This document shows, in pieces, positions 13,501-25,056 of a stretch of DNA of 64,000 nucleotides. A program made the translations under genes and the position numbers. The first letter of the stretch is position 1. Each line of letters begins with the position of its first letter. The DNA is from Oopsacas minuta (lineage: Eukaryota > Porifera > Hexactinellida > Lyssacinosida > Leucopsacidae): contig JAKMXF010000028.1 in assembly GCA_024704765.1 (NCBI GenBank), positions 1 through 64,000 of the forward strand, written 5' to 3'. Under the pieces are notes generated by a model that made no database searches, was not told the origin of the DNA, and saw nothing but the letters and a program-made list of their open reading frames with translations.

Positions 13501-16500
13501 GTTATTAGTAGTAAATGGAATATCTGTCGACTAAGTGGGAAATTACGGTTGGTTTCTACACACACCAATCTGTACCAGTTACTACCAGGAGTAACTTTTT
13601 GTACAGGTCCTATAGGGAGATACCATAATGACATAGACAATGTGCTGCGTTCATCCATCCATCCGCGCAGCAGTGCAAATCGAAGTAGCACATACAGGGG
13701 TGGAGATTTGCACGTCGGGTATGAATTTGTATGCGATTTCATCTTTTGTTAATTAATCATATTATTCACACCATTTATAATTTGGTCACATGATCATGTT
13801 TAGAAATATTTCTCCTTGGCAACGCAGGAATGTGCTACATTCCATTCTGAAAAATGGTCGGAATATGTCAACTGACCCATCAAATTGCTGGAAATTGATG
13901 CAGAGTACAAATCTGATGGTTGAAAGTTGATTCGATAAGATTTGAATAGGTTATCTTCTAGGGTATGTGTCCGCGAATTCGCAGACAGCAGATATTTAAG
14001 ATTATCTTTGAAGGTCAATACGTCATATTTCAGCTCGTGAACAGTGATTTTAGATTCAGCAGGTTCAGATTAGCCTAAAACACTTATTCCCAACAATTTA
14101 CAACACAAATGCCTTAACATCTCTAAATTTCAATAAATGGAACCAGACTATATGTAAAATCAAAGTTCGAAACCGATCGAACCGAATATCAGTATTCATG
14201 AATAGTGGCTTAACCGAATATTGTAATATTTGATTGCAACCTTTGAGTTTCACGTGTTTTGAGTGATCATTTGGTGCGTGGAGTATAATTCTGAGACTTC
14301 AGGACATAGATACACAAACACACTTATCTATCATATGATTAACTTGCTTGCCAGCTATCCCTGTTTTGGCGGGGCGTCCTTACGGTGTAGTTATGTTCCG
14401 ATAAATCGTGCTAAATAGTTGAATTGTCTCGCTTTTGTTGAATAGTCTAATACTAATATGCTATGTCCCGCTATAATTGTATCTTCCGTCCCGCTTTTCT
14501 CTTCACTTTGATTTGCCAGTATGGACTAATTACTAATTGATCGTATTTTCACATCCTTTTGTATATGTTACAACTATGATGCTGAACAACTAGTCGATTA
14601 ATTAACTCTTTCGTGTTTGTCTTCGACTTACGCTATAGTACTTCTGAAACTATATTGATCATATATATACGTATATAGCAAATTTATGTGCCATCATAGA
14701 TTATATTTATTGGTTCGGGGAATACGTTTTGAAACCAATTGGCTCTCTCTTTTAGATACTTTCTGAAAGACTGTGAAATGAATCCTGATATACTCAACAA
14801 TGCGAAAAGGCCTCCTCTGTTCCAAGCTATATCAGAGAACCATCCAGATTGTCTCAAACTTCTGCTAGAACATAACGCTACCCTGACAACACCAGTGGAC
14901 ACTAAGAATTCCACACCACTCCATCTCGCAGTAGAGAAGGGCGAAACGCAACTTGTAAAACTTCTCCTAGACCACGGTGCGCGTCCTGAAGAGTCTAACA
15001 CGGATGGAATAACTCCACTCATTTTAACTACAAAGGAAGACCATGCTTCGCTTATTCCTCTGTTGATGTCCTACGGAATTGCTTTAGCTAAAGTCGATAA
15101 TAGTAAAAACACAGTATTCCATCATGCTGCTATTAACGGAGCTACAAATTGCGTGGATTATCTTGTTAAACGTATGCAGAAAATGTCAGGTGTGACACAA
15201 ACATTTCAAATTTACAAAAATAAGAATTCTGACAACAAAACTGCATTTGATATTGCATTGGAGAAGCATCAAGAATCCGTTCTCGCGACTTTTATCAAAT
15301 ATGCACCTGAAAATTTTTTTACTGAAAATTCAAAATGTCTCCATCAAATGTATGAAAAGAAAATGTATGCTACAATGAAGGCAATATTCGATACAATGGC
15401 TAAAAGAGACACATTTGCTTCTGATGACGACGACGACGACGAAATGACAGTGACAGTTGAATTCTTAGATTCCAATGAATTAGGTCAGTATCCAAGGGAT
15501 AAAGGATACAATCATATGATACCATCTCTACTTCACAAAATGTTGAACTGTCCCGAAGTAACGCTGAAATATCATCCAATAGTAAACATCGTCGTAAACA
15601 AGAAATTGGTTATCTACCGTTGGTGGTATATTCTGTCGTTTATTTTCTTTATATTCTTCTTACTGAGTTTGGGTTACGCACTGATACAAGCTTCGTATGT
15701 ATGTGATGATCAACTACTTCAGTATACAGACCCGTATAATATTGTTAGACTCTGCTGTGAGATATTCTGTATTCTTTGTTGGATGCTATTCTTCGTGGAT
15801 GAGTTAATAGAGTTTATAATTGAGTGGGTACAGAAGAGACATGAGCGTAGAAATAGCAAGGACACAATGGAGACTATAAGGATATCTAAATCTGAAGGTA
15901 CTGGTGCGTTCAAAGTACTGTTTAAATGCTTCCAAAAAGTTAGTAATTATTCGAAACTTTTTGAATCTTTCGATCGGCTTCTGTTCTATTTCCCGAGTGC
16001 TGTATTTGAATATATTTTCGGGTTTAACATTGTTGATTTCGCTGCACTAGTTTGTTTTGTTATCTTGGTTGCGTTACGGATTGCTGGTTCGTATATTCAA
16101 TGGACTTTTGCTTCTTTTACATTTATTCTATTCGCTCTTCGACTTTTTAAATACACACGTATTATCCCTTCACTAGGCGCATATGTACGTAGCGTATTCC
16201 GCGTATTCGTGCGTGATATTCCGCGATTTATCGTCATTGTCCTTATTCTAAGTATCTCCTATCTTGGCGGTATACACCTTGCTGCACGTCAGCAGCCTCA
16301 ATTTTCCTCAATGCAAACCGTTTCACTTAACCAGGAAGTGTGCACTAATCGTAGCTTCTCTCAATTATTATGGTTCAATGATGCAAAAACTTTAAACTAT
16401 GATTTGAGAAAACCTATAATTTCCAGTATAATATTCTTGTTGGATGGAGGACCTGGCAATGTGGAGGATGACCTGCTGAATGTTAACATAGTCTTTGTAA

Positions 16501-17042
16501 TTCTCTACATTATTTTCGCATTTTCGATTATCGTCGTTTTACTGAATATTTTGATTGCTCAGCTATCAGAAACTTACAGCGAGATTATCAAAACTAATGA
16601 GTTTCATTATAAGATGGAGTTAGTTGTGAATTTAGAGTTGAAATCGAATCTAGCATTTATCACAGGAAAATTCCTCCGGAAATACAATACAATTAATAAG
16701 CTAGAAATTCCTGTAAGTATTTGGGAAAATCTGAAGACTACCTGTCCAGGGAAAAGCATGGAGCAACAAGTGGATGAGATTAACGATAAACTTAGGAGCA
16801 GTGAGATGATTATTAAGGAAGAAGCACTTAAAGCTATTCACAATCAGGAATGGATTCAGGGTAAAATTTCAACGATTTGTGATTTTATATCCGATTCGAG
16901 TGATAAGAGTGCTCAATTTGGGAAAGGTTCTTCCAGTGACCCTATGACTTTTGCAAGAATAAGCGTCGTTGAGAATAAAATGAATTCTCTCGAGAAAAAG
17001 ATTGATAGAATTTTGACTGCAATACAGGCGAAATCCGAATGA
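4542..17042 (+). CDS. Ankyrin-repeat TRP-type cation channel, six exons
   Basis: I join exons 4542-4843, 6194-6399, 6837-7177, 9048-9291, 13215-13374 and 14756-17042. All introns are GT-AG, phases agree at every junction, and the total is 3,540 nt (1,179 residues). Exons 2-6 encode about ten ankyrin repeats (TPLHLAVEKGE is typical). An Asp run (about 15425-15441) precedes six membrane helices: S1 near residue 700, S2 with FFVDELIEFII, S3, S4 with LRLFKYTRI, S5 after RDIPRF, and S6 ending VVLLNILIAQLSETY. The C-terminal end is a short coiled coil. RDIPRF and the S6-TRP helix recall TRPV; the many ankyrin repeats recall TRPA/TRPV. The pore segment reads LLDGGPGNVEDD, not a standard filter. Expected role: plasma-membrane sensory cation channel; subfamily and stimulus are open. 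Introns carry the elements listed separately. Confidence 0.85.
5329..5717. mobile_element. hAT-like MITE in TRP intron 1
   Basis: The 389-bp element has matching ends: CAGGCTTGTCAAAAGG at the left and its reverse complement at the right. Flanks CTTCTTGG (5321-5328) and CTACTTGG (5718-5725) form an 8-bp target duplication with one mismatch, the hAT length. No ORF. The interior has many GACCTGA-type subrepeats in both orientations. Confidence 0.8.
8085..8232. mobile_element. Short inverted-repeat MITE in TRP intron 3
   Basis: The segment opens with CTTACCAAC and closes with GTTGGTAA. It is AT/GA-rich, non-coding, and similar in its ends to other GTTGGCAA-ended repeats in the window (37336-37519). 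No target duplication was established. Confidence 0.4.
8348..8415. mobile_element. 68-bp pogo-like hairpin MITE in TRP intron 3
   Basis: The ends are CAGTCAATGCTGGTTATAAG and an imperfect inverted copy (CAGTAGATGCCGGATATAAG on the other strand), flanked by TA on both sides (8346-8347, 8416-8417). TA flanks and CAGT ends fit Tc1/pogo-type MITEs. The whole element folds as one hairpin. Confidence 0.65.
8601..9020 (+). repeat. 30-bp minisatellite, 14 units, in TRP intron 3
   Basis: Fourteen tandem 30-bp units run without a break. Two variable sites define three variants: A (GGATGT with CAAC), B (GGATGT with CAGC) and C (GGATAT with CAAC). Their order is A A B C A C B A B C A B C A, so the 90-bp block ABC occurs three times, a nascent higher-order repeat. 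The array ends 27 bp before the acceptor AG of exon 4 (9046-9047). Because 30 is divisible by three, both strands have long ORFs of a 10-residue repeat; I regard these as artefacts. Confidence 0.97.
9376..9445. mobile_element. Short pogo-like hairpin MITE in TRP intron 4
   Basis: CTGTATTTCCCAAAGTG at the left pairs imperfectly with the inverse of a right end reading CACTTTGGGAGG then CTACAGTA. It is non-coding and similar to pogo-type hairpins elsewhere in the window. Boundaries are approximate. Confidence 0.45.
11830..12170 (-). pseudogene. NHL-repeat gene fragment inside TRP intron 4
   Basis: This stretch aligns over about 340 bp with the middle of the NHL gene at 57505-58749 (approximately its 57810-58175), same strand. 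Shared blocks include ACATCTTTAGCT, GACAGAATGCAATAA and AAATCATAAGAACTAT. Numerous substitutions and small indels break the frame, so it is a decayed partial copy. It lies antisense within the fourth TRP intron. The NHL coding exon has no intron to lose, so retrotransposition and DNA duplication cannot be separated. Confidence 0.8.
12540..12760 (+). repeat. Dispersed repeat D, partial copy
   Basis: Weakly similar to the copies at 17470-17905 and 40005-40535, sharing the order of a G-rich GGGGTCTGTGGGG-type segment, 'GCTGTAAG' and a TGATACACATTTGGCATG-like tail. It lies in TRP intron 4 and has no coding potential. Confidence 0.4.
13590..13800 (+). repeat. Dispersed repeat A in TRP intron 5
   Basis: Carries the family core CCTATAGGGAGAT, a tandem CATC tract, a GGGTATGAATTTG segment and the TTAATCATATTATTCACACC tail. 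Other copies are near 18900-19400, 26300-26505, 61120-61335 and 63215-63945. No ORF; its class is not recognised. Confidence 0.6.
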
Positions 17043-17056
17043 AATATCTTATATCT

Positions 17057-17080
17057 ATTTATTTATTTATTTATTTATTT
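17057..17080 (+). repeat. ATTT run in the TRP 3' UTR
   Basis: Six consecutive ATTT units start 15 bp after the TRP stop codon. As RNA this is a chain of overlapping AUUUA pentamers, the form of an AU-rich instability element in other animals. It may equally be a simple microsatellite. Confidence 0.9.
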
Positions 17081-17319
17081 GCTAAGATAATTCTATTCTA
17101 ACGATTCCACTTGAATGCTAGGTAAAATGCGAAATTTCCTATTTATCATTTATCTTATATAACTCTATTTATCGAAAATTTATCTTATATTGTAGTTATT
17201 GATTAACATATTTTCATTGCTGTGTCTCTGGATAGCTAGGAGAGTGCTGGGTTGTTTAATAAGTAATGAGACTAAATTGTATAAATTTAGAACTAAACCC
17301 CTAAACCTATAATATAATT

Positions 17320-17430
17320 AGGGACATCGCCACGGGAGGCATAGGGGCAATGCCCCTGGCAAAATCTCGTGCCCTGGGCATGCCACCGGACCCCTTGGCT
17401 TAAATTGCAAACTGGAAACGATATATAGAG
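17320..17430 (+). repeat. Dispersed repeat C
   Basis: Shares GGGACATCGCCACGGG and CCCCTTGGCTTAAATTGCAA with a copy at 45845-45915. GC-rich against an AT-rich background, non-coding. Confidence 0.6.
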
Positions 17431-17469
17431 TTAAAGGGGAATATTTCGAAAGATTTGACACGGATTATA

Positions 17470-17905
17470 TTCAGAGACGTCGCTAGGATTTTTCACCTAG
17501 GGGGGGCACGAAGTTACCAAGAGGCAGGACGATGGGTAAGGTGTTTCGTGAGTTTAGCAGGAGCATGCCCAGTGTCGGATCAATGAATTTTAGTTGGGTA
17601 TAACCATGGTTCAAGAGCCAAATAATTGAAATAACGTTAGGTCTGCAATTGCCCAAGAAAGTTGTTTTCTGGTCGAGTAATGATGTGTAGCTCAGAGAAT
17701 ATTTGGGAGGTCGCTAGTCACATATGCACGACGCCACTGCAGGTGGAGGTCTGGGGTGCTGTAGGTCTTCCAGTAGTGACGAGGCGTAGCCCTTGAACAA
17801 TAAGCTATATTAGCTACTACATTAATTACCTTTGTACTGCCACGTATGTTGGAATTTTGAAACAATTTCTCATAATTGCGTAATACACATTTGGTTTGAT
17901 TATTT
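17470..17905 (+). repeat. Dispersed repeat D
   Basis: Near-full match to 40005-40535 on the same strand, including GAGTTTAGCAGGAGCATGCC, CACATATGCACGACGCCACT and ATTTTCCGATTA. The body resembles a non-autonomous DNA transposon with a GGGGG-rich end, but no target duplication was found. Confidence 0.7.
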
Positions 17906-17959
17906 TCCGATTACGCGATTGGCTTTGGCTTTACGTATATGAATAAGATGGATATATTT

Positions 17960-18900
17960 CAGGGTTCTCCACTGGTAGCTTTTCTAGCACAGCGGCATCG
18001 AATTCTTTATAGGTACTTATTTCCCTCTCCAGCCGTTTGAAATCATCAAATCTCTTCCCTCGAAGAGGGCTCTTCATCTGTCTGAATAACAGTAGCCGCT
18101 GGAAGCCAGATCTGGACTATAAAGTGGGTGAGGGAGGCATTCGAAACCTAAGTAGTGAATAGCATCCATTGTTTTGGAGCTTGCATAGGGCCTTGCGTTG
18201 TCATGTTGGAGTAGCACGCCACGTGTCAATTTGCCTCGCCTCTCACGCTTAATAGCTTTGCGCAATTCCTTCAATTCTTCGATGTAGTAATCACTGTTGA
18301 TGGTGGTCTTCTCTGGTAACCAATCAAGAAGTAGAATTCCTTTCATATCCCAGTATCCATTCTCTTTTCAGCTGATGGTGCGGCCTTCACCTTCATAGGT
18401 ACAGGATCATGCGCCTTTTCCATTGTTTCGATAGACTTTTATTCTCTGGTTCATAATAAGAAACCAAGACTCACCACCTGCTACGATACTATCCAAAAAG
18501 TTACTATCTGACTTGCACAGTGGCAATATTTTCTTGTTAACTTTAACTCCCAAATGGTTATTCATCTATCCTCATCCAATATCCTTTGAACTAAGTCAAT
18601 ATAAAGGCGATTCCTTGAAGAGGTCGGACACCTGGACGGACATCATAATGGAGGTCCTCATCGCCATTAATTGGCCATTTTCAAATCCTTCGATCCACCT
18701 GTATATGGTAGCTTTTGAAGGACATTCACCGCCAAATACATCCTGCATTTCTTTAAGAATATGGGAGCCAGTATTCCCTTTTTTTCCACAGGTACCAAGT
18801 AATTTGAGGTTTTCCTTCCACGCTAAATTCCAATACGTACTTGAAAAAGTACTCAACACAATTGAAGCTAAAATAGGAGGTATTAAAAAGTCGAGTGTGC
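17960..18900 (-). pseudogene. Mariner (Tc1/mariner, SETMAR-like) transposase, dead
   Basis: Read from high to low coordinates, a helix-turn-helix segment (PSKATIYRWIEGFENGQ) is followed by a catalytic region with LLQHDNARPY and HPLYSPDLASS, the second and third motifs of DD34D mariner transposases. The first motif reads AGGESWF where the family has GDESWF, so the first catalytic Asp is lost. Frameshifts separate the N-terminal half, the catalytic half and the LFRQMKSPLRGKRF C-terminal part. Terminal repeats were not found: repeat A abuts one side and repeat D the other. Mariners move by cut and paste at TA; this copy cannot. Confidence 0.85.
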
Positions 18901-19400
18901 TGCTCACAGAATGATAGGAGTGACCCGGGCTGCAAATCGTCATACATGGGCGGATCCTAGATTTTTTATTGCAGCTCCTATAGGGAGGTGCACTAATTGC
19001 ATGGACGAGGTGCAACGTCCGTCCGTCCGTCCCCGTGGCCGTGCGAAATCTAGCAGTCCAATTAACAAATTGGCATACATAGACATTTTGGTGCACCGTG
19101 CACCTCGGGGTATGAATTTTTCTAGAGTGAATACTTCACACCTTTTTATGTATAATACAAAAGCAAGCTAGAGATTAGGTTTCAACATGTTGTCAGGGGT
19201 AATTGGGTGCGTAGAGTCTGATTTTGAGAATTCAGAGCTCGAAAGTAACTAATTCACAAATCTATCATATGATTAATCATATTTTCACACCCTTTTGAAA
19301 TATTTCAAAATTATGCTAGAGATTTCATTTTAACTGCTAGTCAGGGGTAACCGAGTATGTAAATTCAAATCTATATCTACATGATTTATCATATAACTAG
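18900..19400 (+). repeat. Dispersed repeat A, long copy
   Basis: Contains GCAGCTCCTATAGGGAGGTG, GGACGAGGTG, a GTCC tandem run, GTGCACCGTGCAC and two successive monomers beginning GTCAGGGGTAA about 150 bp apart, each followed by an AATCATATTTTCACACC segment. Non-coding. Confidence 0.7.
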
Positions 19401-19429
19401 CGCGCTTCGCTTTCTAGATGGCTGCGCGA

Positions 19430-20060
19430 CAGAAAATACTCAGTACTATGTGCCTTGATTTCACCGAATAGTTAATATTGTATTATCCATGGCCCATCTA
19501 AATTGCATTCAATGGCCTTCTGTGGTGACACTGGTGATGCTATTGTCGCTTTTTGTTAATAATCTCTCCTTTGTGCCTCGGGTATTAAGAAATTTGAAAT
19601 TTTTGATTTATGTATAGTCATGATGTAATAATCCCATGATGAATTAGCTTTTGGTCAGAACCATGACGTCAAGACATTTGTCACATTGAGGGGTAATTGT
19701 GATTCAAATTTCAAACTTGTATCATTTATATTGGCTGAGCAGTGGTTAATAAAGTGATTTTCTAAATATCCAAAATGTGACAATGATATCATAATTTCTC
19801 ATATCTGTGAAATTCGTCCTCTCTCTCTCTCTCTAATATATATATATGTTTGTATGTTCAGAATTTTTACCATACAGGCGTATTTTGGGCCTGGCTCGGA
19901 CAAGTTTGATTCTTGGACGAAATCCACACCTATGATGAAATTATTACCCTTTTTGATTCTCGAAGTATCACATTATTAGCCACGGCTCAGCCAATATTCT
20001 TGATAGAAGCTTGAAGATTATCACAGTGAGCCCTCATGTGCCAAAAGTTAACCTCATCCC
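19430..20060. repeat. Dispersed repeat B, head-to-head pair around a CT/TA microsatellite
   Basis: 19430-19820 is the minus-strand form of repeat B and 19835-20060 the plus-strand form (GGCCTGGCTCGGACAAGTT onward). A CT run and a TA run (19826-19850) lie between. Other copies: 29500-29985 (+), 38120-38468 (+), 40540-40800 (-), 42130-42390 (-). No ORF. Confidence 0.7.
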
Positions 20061-20179
20061 GTCACGTAGCGACTCAAAAGCACTGACTAATGTAGCTATT
20101 CATTCTTATGCTAAAACAAGGGACAAAGCTTAAGGATACTTCCGACCCTTCGCGTAGTGACCTAGCAAGTAAAGCGCGC

Positions 20180-22389
20180 TACTAAATATACTTTCCAGAT
20201 GTTTCCGTTGGTGAGGAATTTATTGAGACCTCTTAGAAAGTTCTCACAGCAGTTTTTCATATCGTTTAGGCCTTTAATAATTTTTTATTCAATGACTTAT
20301 GTATTTTACGAAAATAACCTCTACATACTAAATAATCTCAATACTTAATTCTACCTAAGTTCATGAACAACATAATACTATAAGTGAATGTCTCTAATCT
20401 TCAATATAAGATAGGTCGGAAGCATAACATAATGGATAATCCCCAGATAAACTACTATATAGCAGTGGCGGATTTAGATGGGGGGGGGGCACAGGGGGCA
20501 CGTACCCCCCCCTTGAAAAAATACACTTAGAAGTGGAGGAAGGAGACTCACACCGGACGCGATGTAATATCTAGTACGGGATTTTGTATACCTGCAAAAT
20601 ATATCACATGTGTGCATCTAGGGGACATTATGTCCTTTGAGACTACATATGAGACATAAACCTATTACATTGTATTCATAAAGTTTATGTTCATACAGTT
20701 GAAATCGGATTTTTTGTCTATCTGAGGGGTCAAGAATTGAAAAAATGTTCGACTTATTTTGTCCTACACTGACTGGGTTAGTACATTCCCTAAATTAATA
20801 GCAAATAATACAGACTTTGTTATTATTGTTATTTGGTGATATTAGCTGTCAAGAATAATCTTGTTTACCAGTATTTAGCATAACGGGTTATATATTGTCT
20901 ATCGGGTTATTTTATCGTTTTGGCAGTGCAATCGAATAGACAAAATAACCCAATTAAACTGTATGTACTTGACAAAATTTACGCCTTTTGAATTGTTATG
21001 CTCCTTATGGCTACGGTCAGTGGCTCCTCTGTAGCTGTAATTATTCGGTTCTCTAATCGTCAACCAAAATACGAGTGCTTTGTGTACAATACAGTTAGCC
21101 CTCTCTAATTGTCCACTTCGGACCCTTGCCCACTGGTGGACAATTAGAGAGGACCCACATTATTAGATTTATTTTCCAATACCATTGTCAATTAACTAAT
21201 ATTTGTTAGCATGGGCGCATCTAGGTGGTTGTATTTGGTCCATGCTTTATGTTATCCCAGGGCAATAGTCAACAACCTCTGGGTTACTGAGAAAGATAAT
21301 AACATCTGTATTATTTAGGTTCCAGCAACCCAAAAGGTGAAATTCAGGTTCAGCGTACTTAGTTACCCCTGTGTAGCAGTTTAGAGCAAGCCTGTATGTA
21401 TATTTTGAAATTTGGCTAATTTGTTTACTTTTTATTCATAACAACAAGAAATATATTTACATATGATTAATTCAAAAGTGTGAAAATCGGATTCCGCATA
21501 TTCAATATATTTTAGTCAATTTTATTTAATTCTATTTACTTTCTTGATTACACGATAAATACAGTTATCAGAATTGCGAAATTCGAATTGAATAGATAGT
21601 TTCAGATCATCAATGAAGCAAAATTGATTCATTTTTCATAGTTTGTGCTGATATTGAATGGAATGTATACCTATATGTTGATTAATATTAAGTAATTCAT
21701 TTTGAATATTATTCGAGCCTCGACTAATTGCCTTTCCTATCAAAGTTTATTTCCAATAAAATTTACTCTACAAAACTGTGTATATACGTATTTTCAACCC
21801 AGTGATGTAAACAACAAAACAAAACACACATCTTAACCTGAGCGAGAATTATCTAATTGAGGATGAATAGCTCACATGTGTCTTGAATTATCAGATTGTG
21901 CGTTGAAGCTGTGGGGAGAGAATTTTTATGACTAGCGTTTGGCTCTCAGGCCAATCCACAAGCCACAGAATAGTAATTTCATGTTATTTGATACCAAATA
22001 TCAATTGGTGAATGAGTAGGCGAAATGTCACGAATTTTAAATTAGTAAACGAATTGAGAGCAGGTGAAATCGGAACAATTCTTGTTAGTACAGGAAAATG
22101 ATTTGTTTCGATGTAAATATAATTATATGAATAGAAATAATAACTGAAATAACTGAAGGAAAAATATTCAACTCTTACAGTAAATGGGGCTACATTGGCC
22201 CACTGGATTTGCTTTAGTTTAGGACAAAAATTGCGTTTTTTTTAAGAAATTTCGAAATGATTCAGATTAAAATTTAAAATGACTTTGCAAATTCTAATCA
22301 TATTTCAAGAAAAATACAATATTTTGGTTAAAGAAAAACCCAGTGGTCCAAAGAGCCACATTTTACGGTATTTATACAGAAAAATTCGC
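20180..22389. other. Gene-free stretch with hairpins
   Basis: No coding segment recognised. A G-run element end (CAGTGGCGGATTTAGATGG at 20463) resembles hAT-like termini but lacks a matched partner. A strong hairpin is listed at 21100-21152. The remainder is AT-rich and unremarkable. Confidence 0.4.
21100..21152. repeat. Perfect 17-bp hairpin
   Basis: CCTCTCTAATTGTCCAC at 21100-21116 pairs without mismatch with 21136-21152 across a 19-nt loop. The preceding ACAGTTAG makes it look like a small pogo-type MITE or its end. Confidence 0.8.
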
Positions 22390-22529
22390 TCATAACTGGT
22401 CTGTCCCTTCCTCTATCATCTCAGGGGGTCCCTGTTGTAAGAATAGAGTTTCTTTTGTAGACACATTTTCCTGGTTGAAGTCCAGCATATGGTTATATTC
22501 TGATATCATTCCATTATTCAACTCAACAA
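22390..22529 (-). CDS. Possible terminal coding exon, unknown gene
   Basis: On the minus strand a TATTTGTTAG acceptor is followed by an open frame of about 45 codons ending at TGA, with a charged, protein-like composition (LDFNQENVSTKETL, PPEMIEEGTDQL). It lies 1.7 kb downstream of the YEATS exon on the same strand and could be that gene's last exon, but no intermediate exon was found. It could also be chance. Confidence 0.25.
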
Positions 22530-24259
22530 CTAACAAATAGAATCGCCATATAAATTAGTCGTATTCTGCAAGAATTGGTAATAAGCGAAAAATTATTAAT
22601 ATTTCTAATACAAAATATAATACATTTAATGACACTCATTTGGGCAAGCAAAAAGGTCGTTTATGTACGATGTGTGGCTAAATCCGAAATTGCTCCAAAT
22701 GTCTATAAACCTTGATGGACTCCAAATATAGTCATTTGAATATGGTGCAATGCTCTTGCGAACACCAAACTATACATATGACGAACAAGTTTGGTGATGC
22801 GTAGCATAATGTAGTACATATAGTTGCATAAAGGCTGTATGTACATGTAAAGTGTAATATAAATTACTCAATACTTGTCGCTTCCGTTTGCCAACTCCAC
22901 TCGAATCTAAAAAGATGATATGTGGTAGGTTTAGAAATTATTGGAAATTACAGTGTTAATAATTTTAAAAGCGTTTTCTATTTTGGTTAGAGGACATCTG
23001 TATGATTCAAAACGAGGGAAGTTAATGGTGTATGCTGTATAATTAGATCAATCCAAACCCAATTATTCACTAATTAGACTAATTGTACTAAGCGTTCCTG
23101 CATTACACAGTATAAAATGCTCCAAACTTGTAATATCCGAAGTGTTTTGGATGCTTCAGGCATGGAAAAGGTGTCGATATATTCGAAGTGTCATTATCTC
23201 ACATGTCGTTGTACTCGAAGTATGGTGTGTAGAAAATACTACTAGGGATTTCTGGACTAGAGAAAAGTGTCGTTATCAGAGATTTGTTGCTAAAACCGTT
23301 GTCTTTAAATCCGAAGTTTACTGTATTTGAAAATTGTTAATAATACAGAAATAGTTTACGTATTAGACCAGACGCAAATGGAAGTTCATAGATTAAGTGT
23401 GCAATGGCTTCCAAATATTTTTGGTTGATTCATCATCTCTGATGCCTGAGTCAGAATCGGTCAGGTACAAGATTGGCACCCATAAGTTTATTTTATGCCA
23501 CTTTTGGACATATTTTGAAGCATAAAATGCTTATACCTCATTCAGTTTACAATCAAGTGAAGTGCGCATAATCCGATTCGCTGGGACTTCAGAAATACAT
23601 CCTGATTAGCCACACTCCAGATTGCATGCACTTGGCCCCAAAATGTTAATAATATTATAGAAAGATTACTTCTGTTTAAAAGGCTGCAAATCAAGTCTCC
23701 AAATATTATTTCTCTTAAGGTCGGCACTTGAATTAGTATTCGATTGAAAAATTCACAATTCTTCTTTTCCGGAGTCCGAGCACTAACATATCATATCAAA
23801 CTGGACATGGTAAATAATCCGGATTACGCACACTTGACTGATCTCGATAAGTAAATATGTTTTTAATCAGTGTAACCCGGCGCTTAACTGTCACTTTGGA
23901 TATTTTTTGTTATATATTTCTAAAACAACCACTGGAATATTTCATGAATGTAACAATTTTCCATTCACAAATTTTGTCTTAACCCTAGCGAGTCTATGAC
24001 TCTATGTCTAGTTATACACATACCGATCCTCGAAAATATCCTTAAACACAATTGTAAGAGTTGTTCCTCAGTGGCCTCCAAAAAATTATTGTTAATTCGT
24101 TATATAGATATTTATTATACATGATGTCATCGTTAATTTAAATTTAATATAAGAAATAAGGAGTATTCGAAATTTAATGGCCTATTTATTCGAGAACCTG
24201 AGTATAGACCAGAAGCCCTGACCCGGCCACAGTCTGGGATTGCGATATCTAGTACTCAC
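22530..24259. other. Gene-free stretch between the two minus-strand exons
   Basis: AT-rich. Around 23120-23330 there are repeated ATCCGAAGT/ATTCGAAGT motifs and a TTTACTGTA end like a pogo-type MITE. If the YEATS exon belongs to a live gene, introns or further exons should lie here; I could not recognise any. Confidence 0.35.
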
Positions 24260-24578
24260 CTAAATTAACATTGAAAATGCCCCACCCCACCTTAGTGACC
24301 TCATAGGGAGGTTTATAAAGAGTGATTACATCCGGTTTGAAGGTTGTGTGTAGGTGAAAGCTTACCGCACCGATGAAAGGTGTCAAATCGGTACCAGGCT
24401 CACCGCGTAAATACACAGTCCATTTATGAGAGGATTTTTTCTCAGTAGCACTTTCAGAGTCAACGGCTGATTGTTTCCCAGTGGAGATCTCCTCATGCGT
24501 ATTACCAATATAGATTATACGGTGAGGGATGAATTGAGGAATTGGAATAGCTAGTTCCTTCATCAACATCTGACACAC
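24260..24578 (-). CDS. YEATS-domain internal exon
   Basis: A 319-nt minus-strand exon with an acceptor ending in TAG just above 24578 and a consensus donor (GTGAGT) just below 24260. It encodes most of a YEATS domain: IIYIGNTHEE, then SHKWTVYLRGE, FHLHTTFKPD, PPYEVTKVGWGIF. The HKW..Y.RG, LH.(S/T)FKP and GWG(E/I)F motifs are diagnostic of the acyl-lysine reader family; overall it is closest in feel to YEATS2. Family members read acylated histone tails in chromatin complexes. Other exons were not found within several kb, except the weak candidate at 22390-22529. The gene is therefore either long-introned with unrecognisable remaining exons, or this is an orphan fragment. Confidence 0.8.
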
Positions 24579-24916
24579 CTACATTATGTGTGGGGTCAAA
24601 TCAGTTAATGTGTGTAACAACAATGACTGAATATACTGAATTACTTCGGGCCCTGGGTCATACACGCATGTATGCACTTCTGAGTACCCTCGTTTGGGAA
24701 ATTGACTTAGGGTAGATAAAGATTGAAGAAAATTTTTGTCACGCTCTCTGGATCTGATCCAGTTTTTTATATTTTCATTTTTCTATATTTACGAGTATTA
24801 CCGTTAACCCGCTTTGCCCCCCCCCCCTCCCCACCCATAACTACCTCAATTTCTTTCAGATCAGCATTTAAATGCTAAATTCGGATTCAGTGTTCAATTT
24901 GCAACATTTCGATATA

Positions 24917-25056
24917 CAATAGAACTCGGATATAACGTTTTTCAGCATATGACATACTAAATTTTCAGATTACATTGGATTCTATCTAATACAACTCAGT
25001 TATCACGTACATACTTTTTCTCTACCTTTAGGTTACGTTATATCCGAGTTCTACTG
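24917..25056. mobile_element. 140-bp pogo-like MITE
   Basis: The left end CAATAGAACTCGGATATAAC matches the inverse of the right end (CAGTAGAACTCGGATATAAC) with one mismatch. TA flanks both sides (24915-24916, 25057-25058). A related short copy is at 25718-25775 and a half copy near 11318-11380. Confidence 0.8.
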
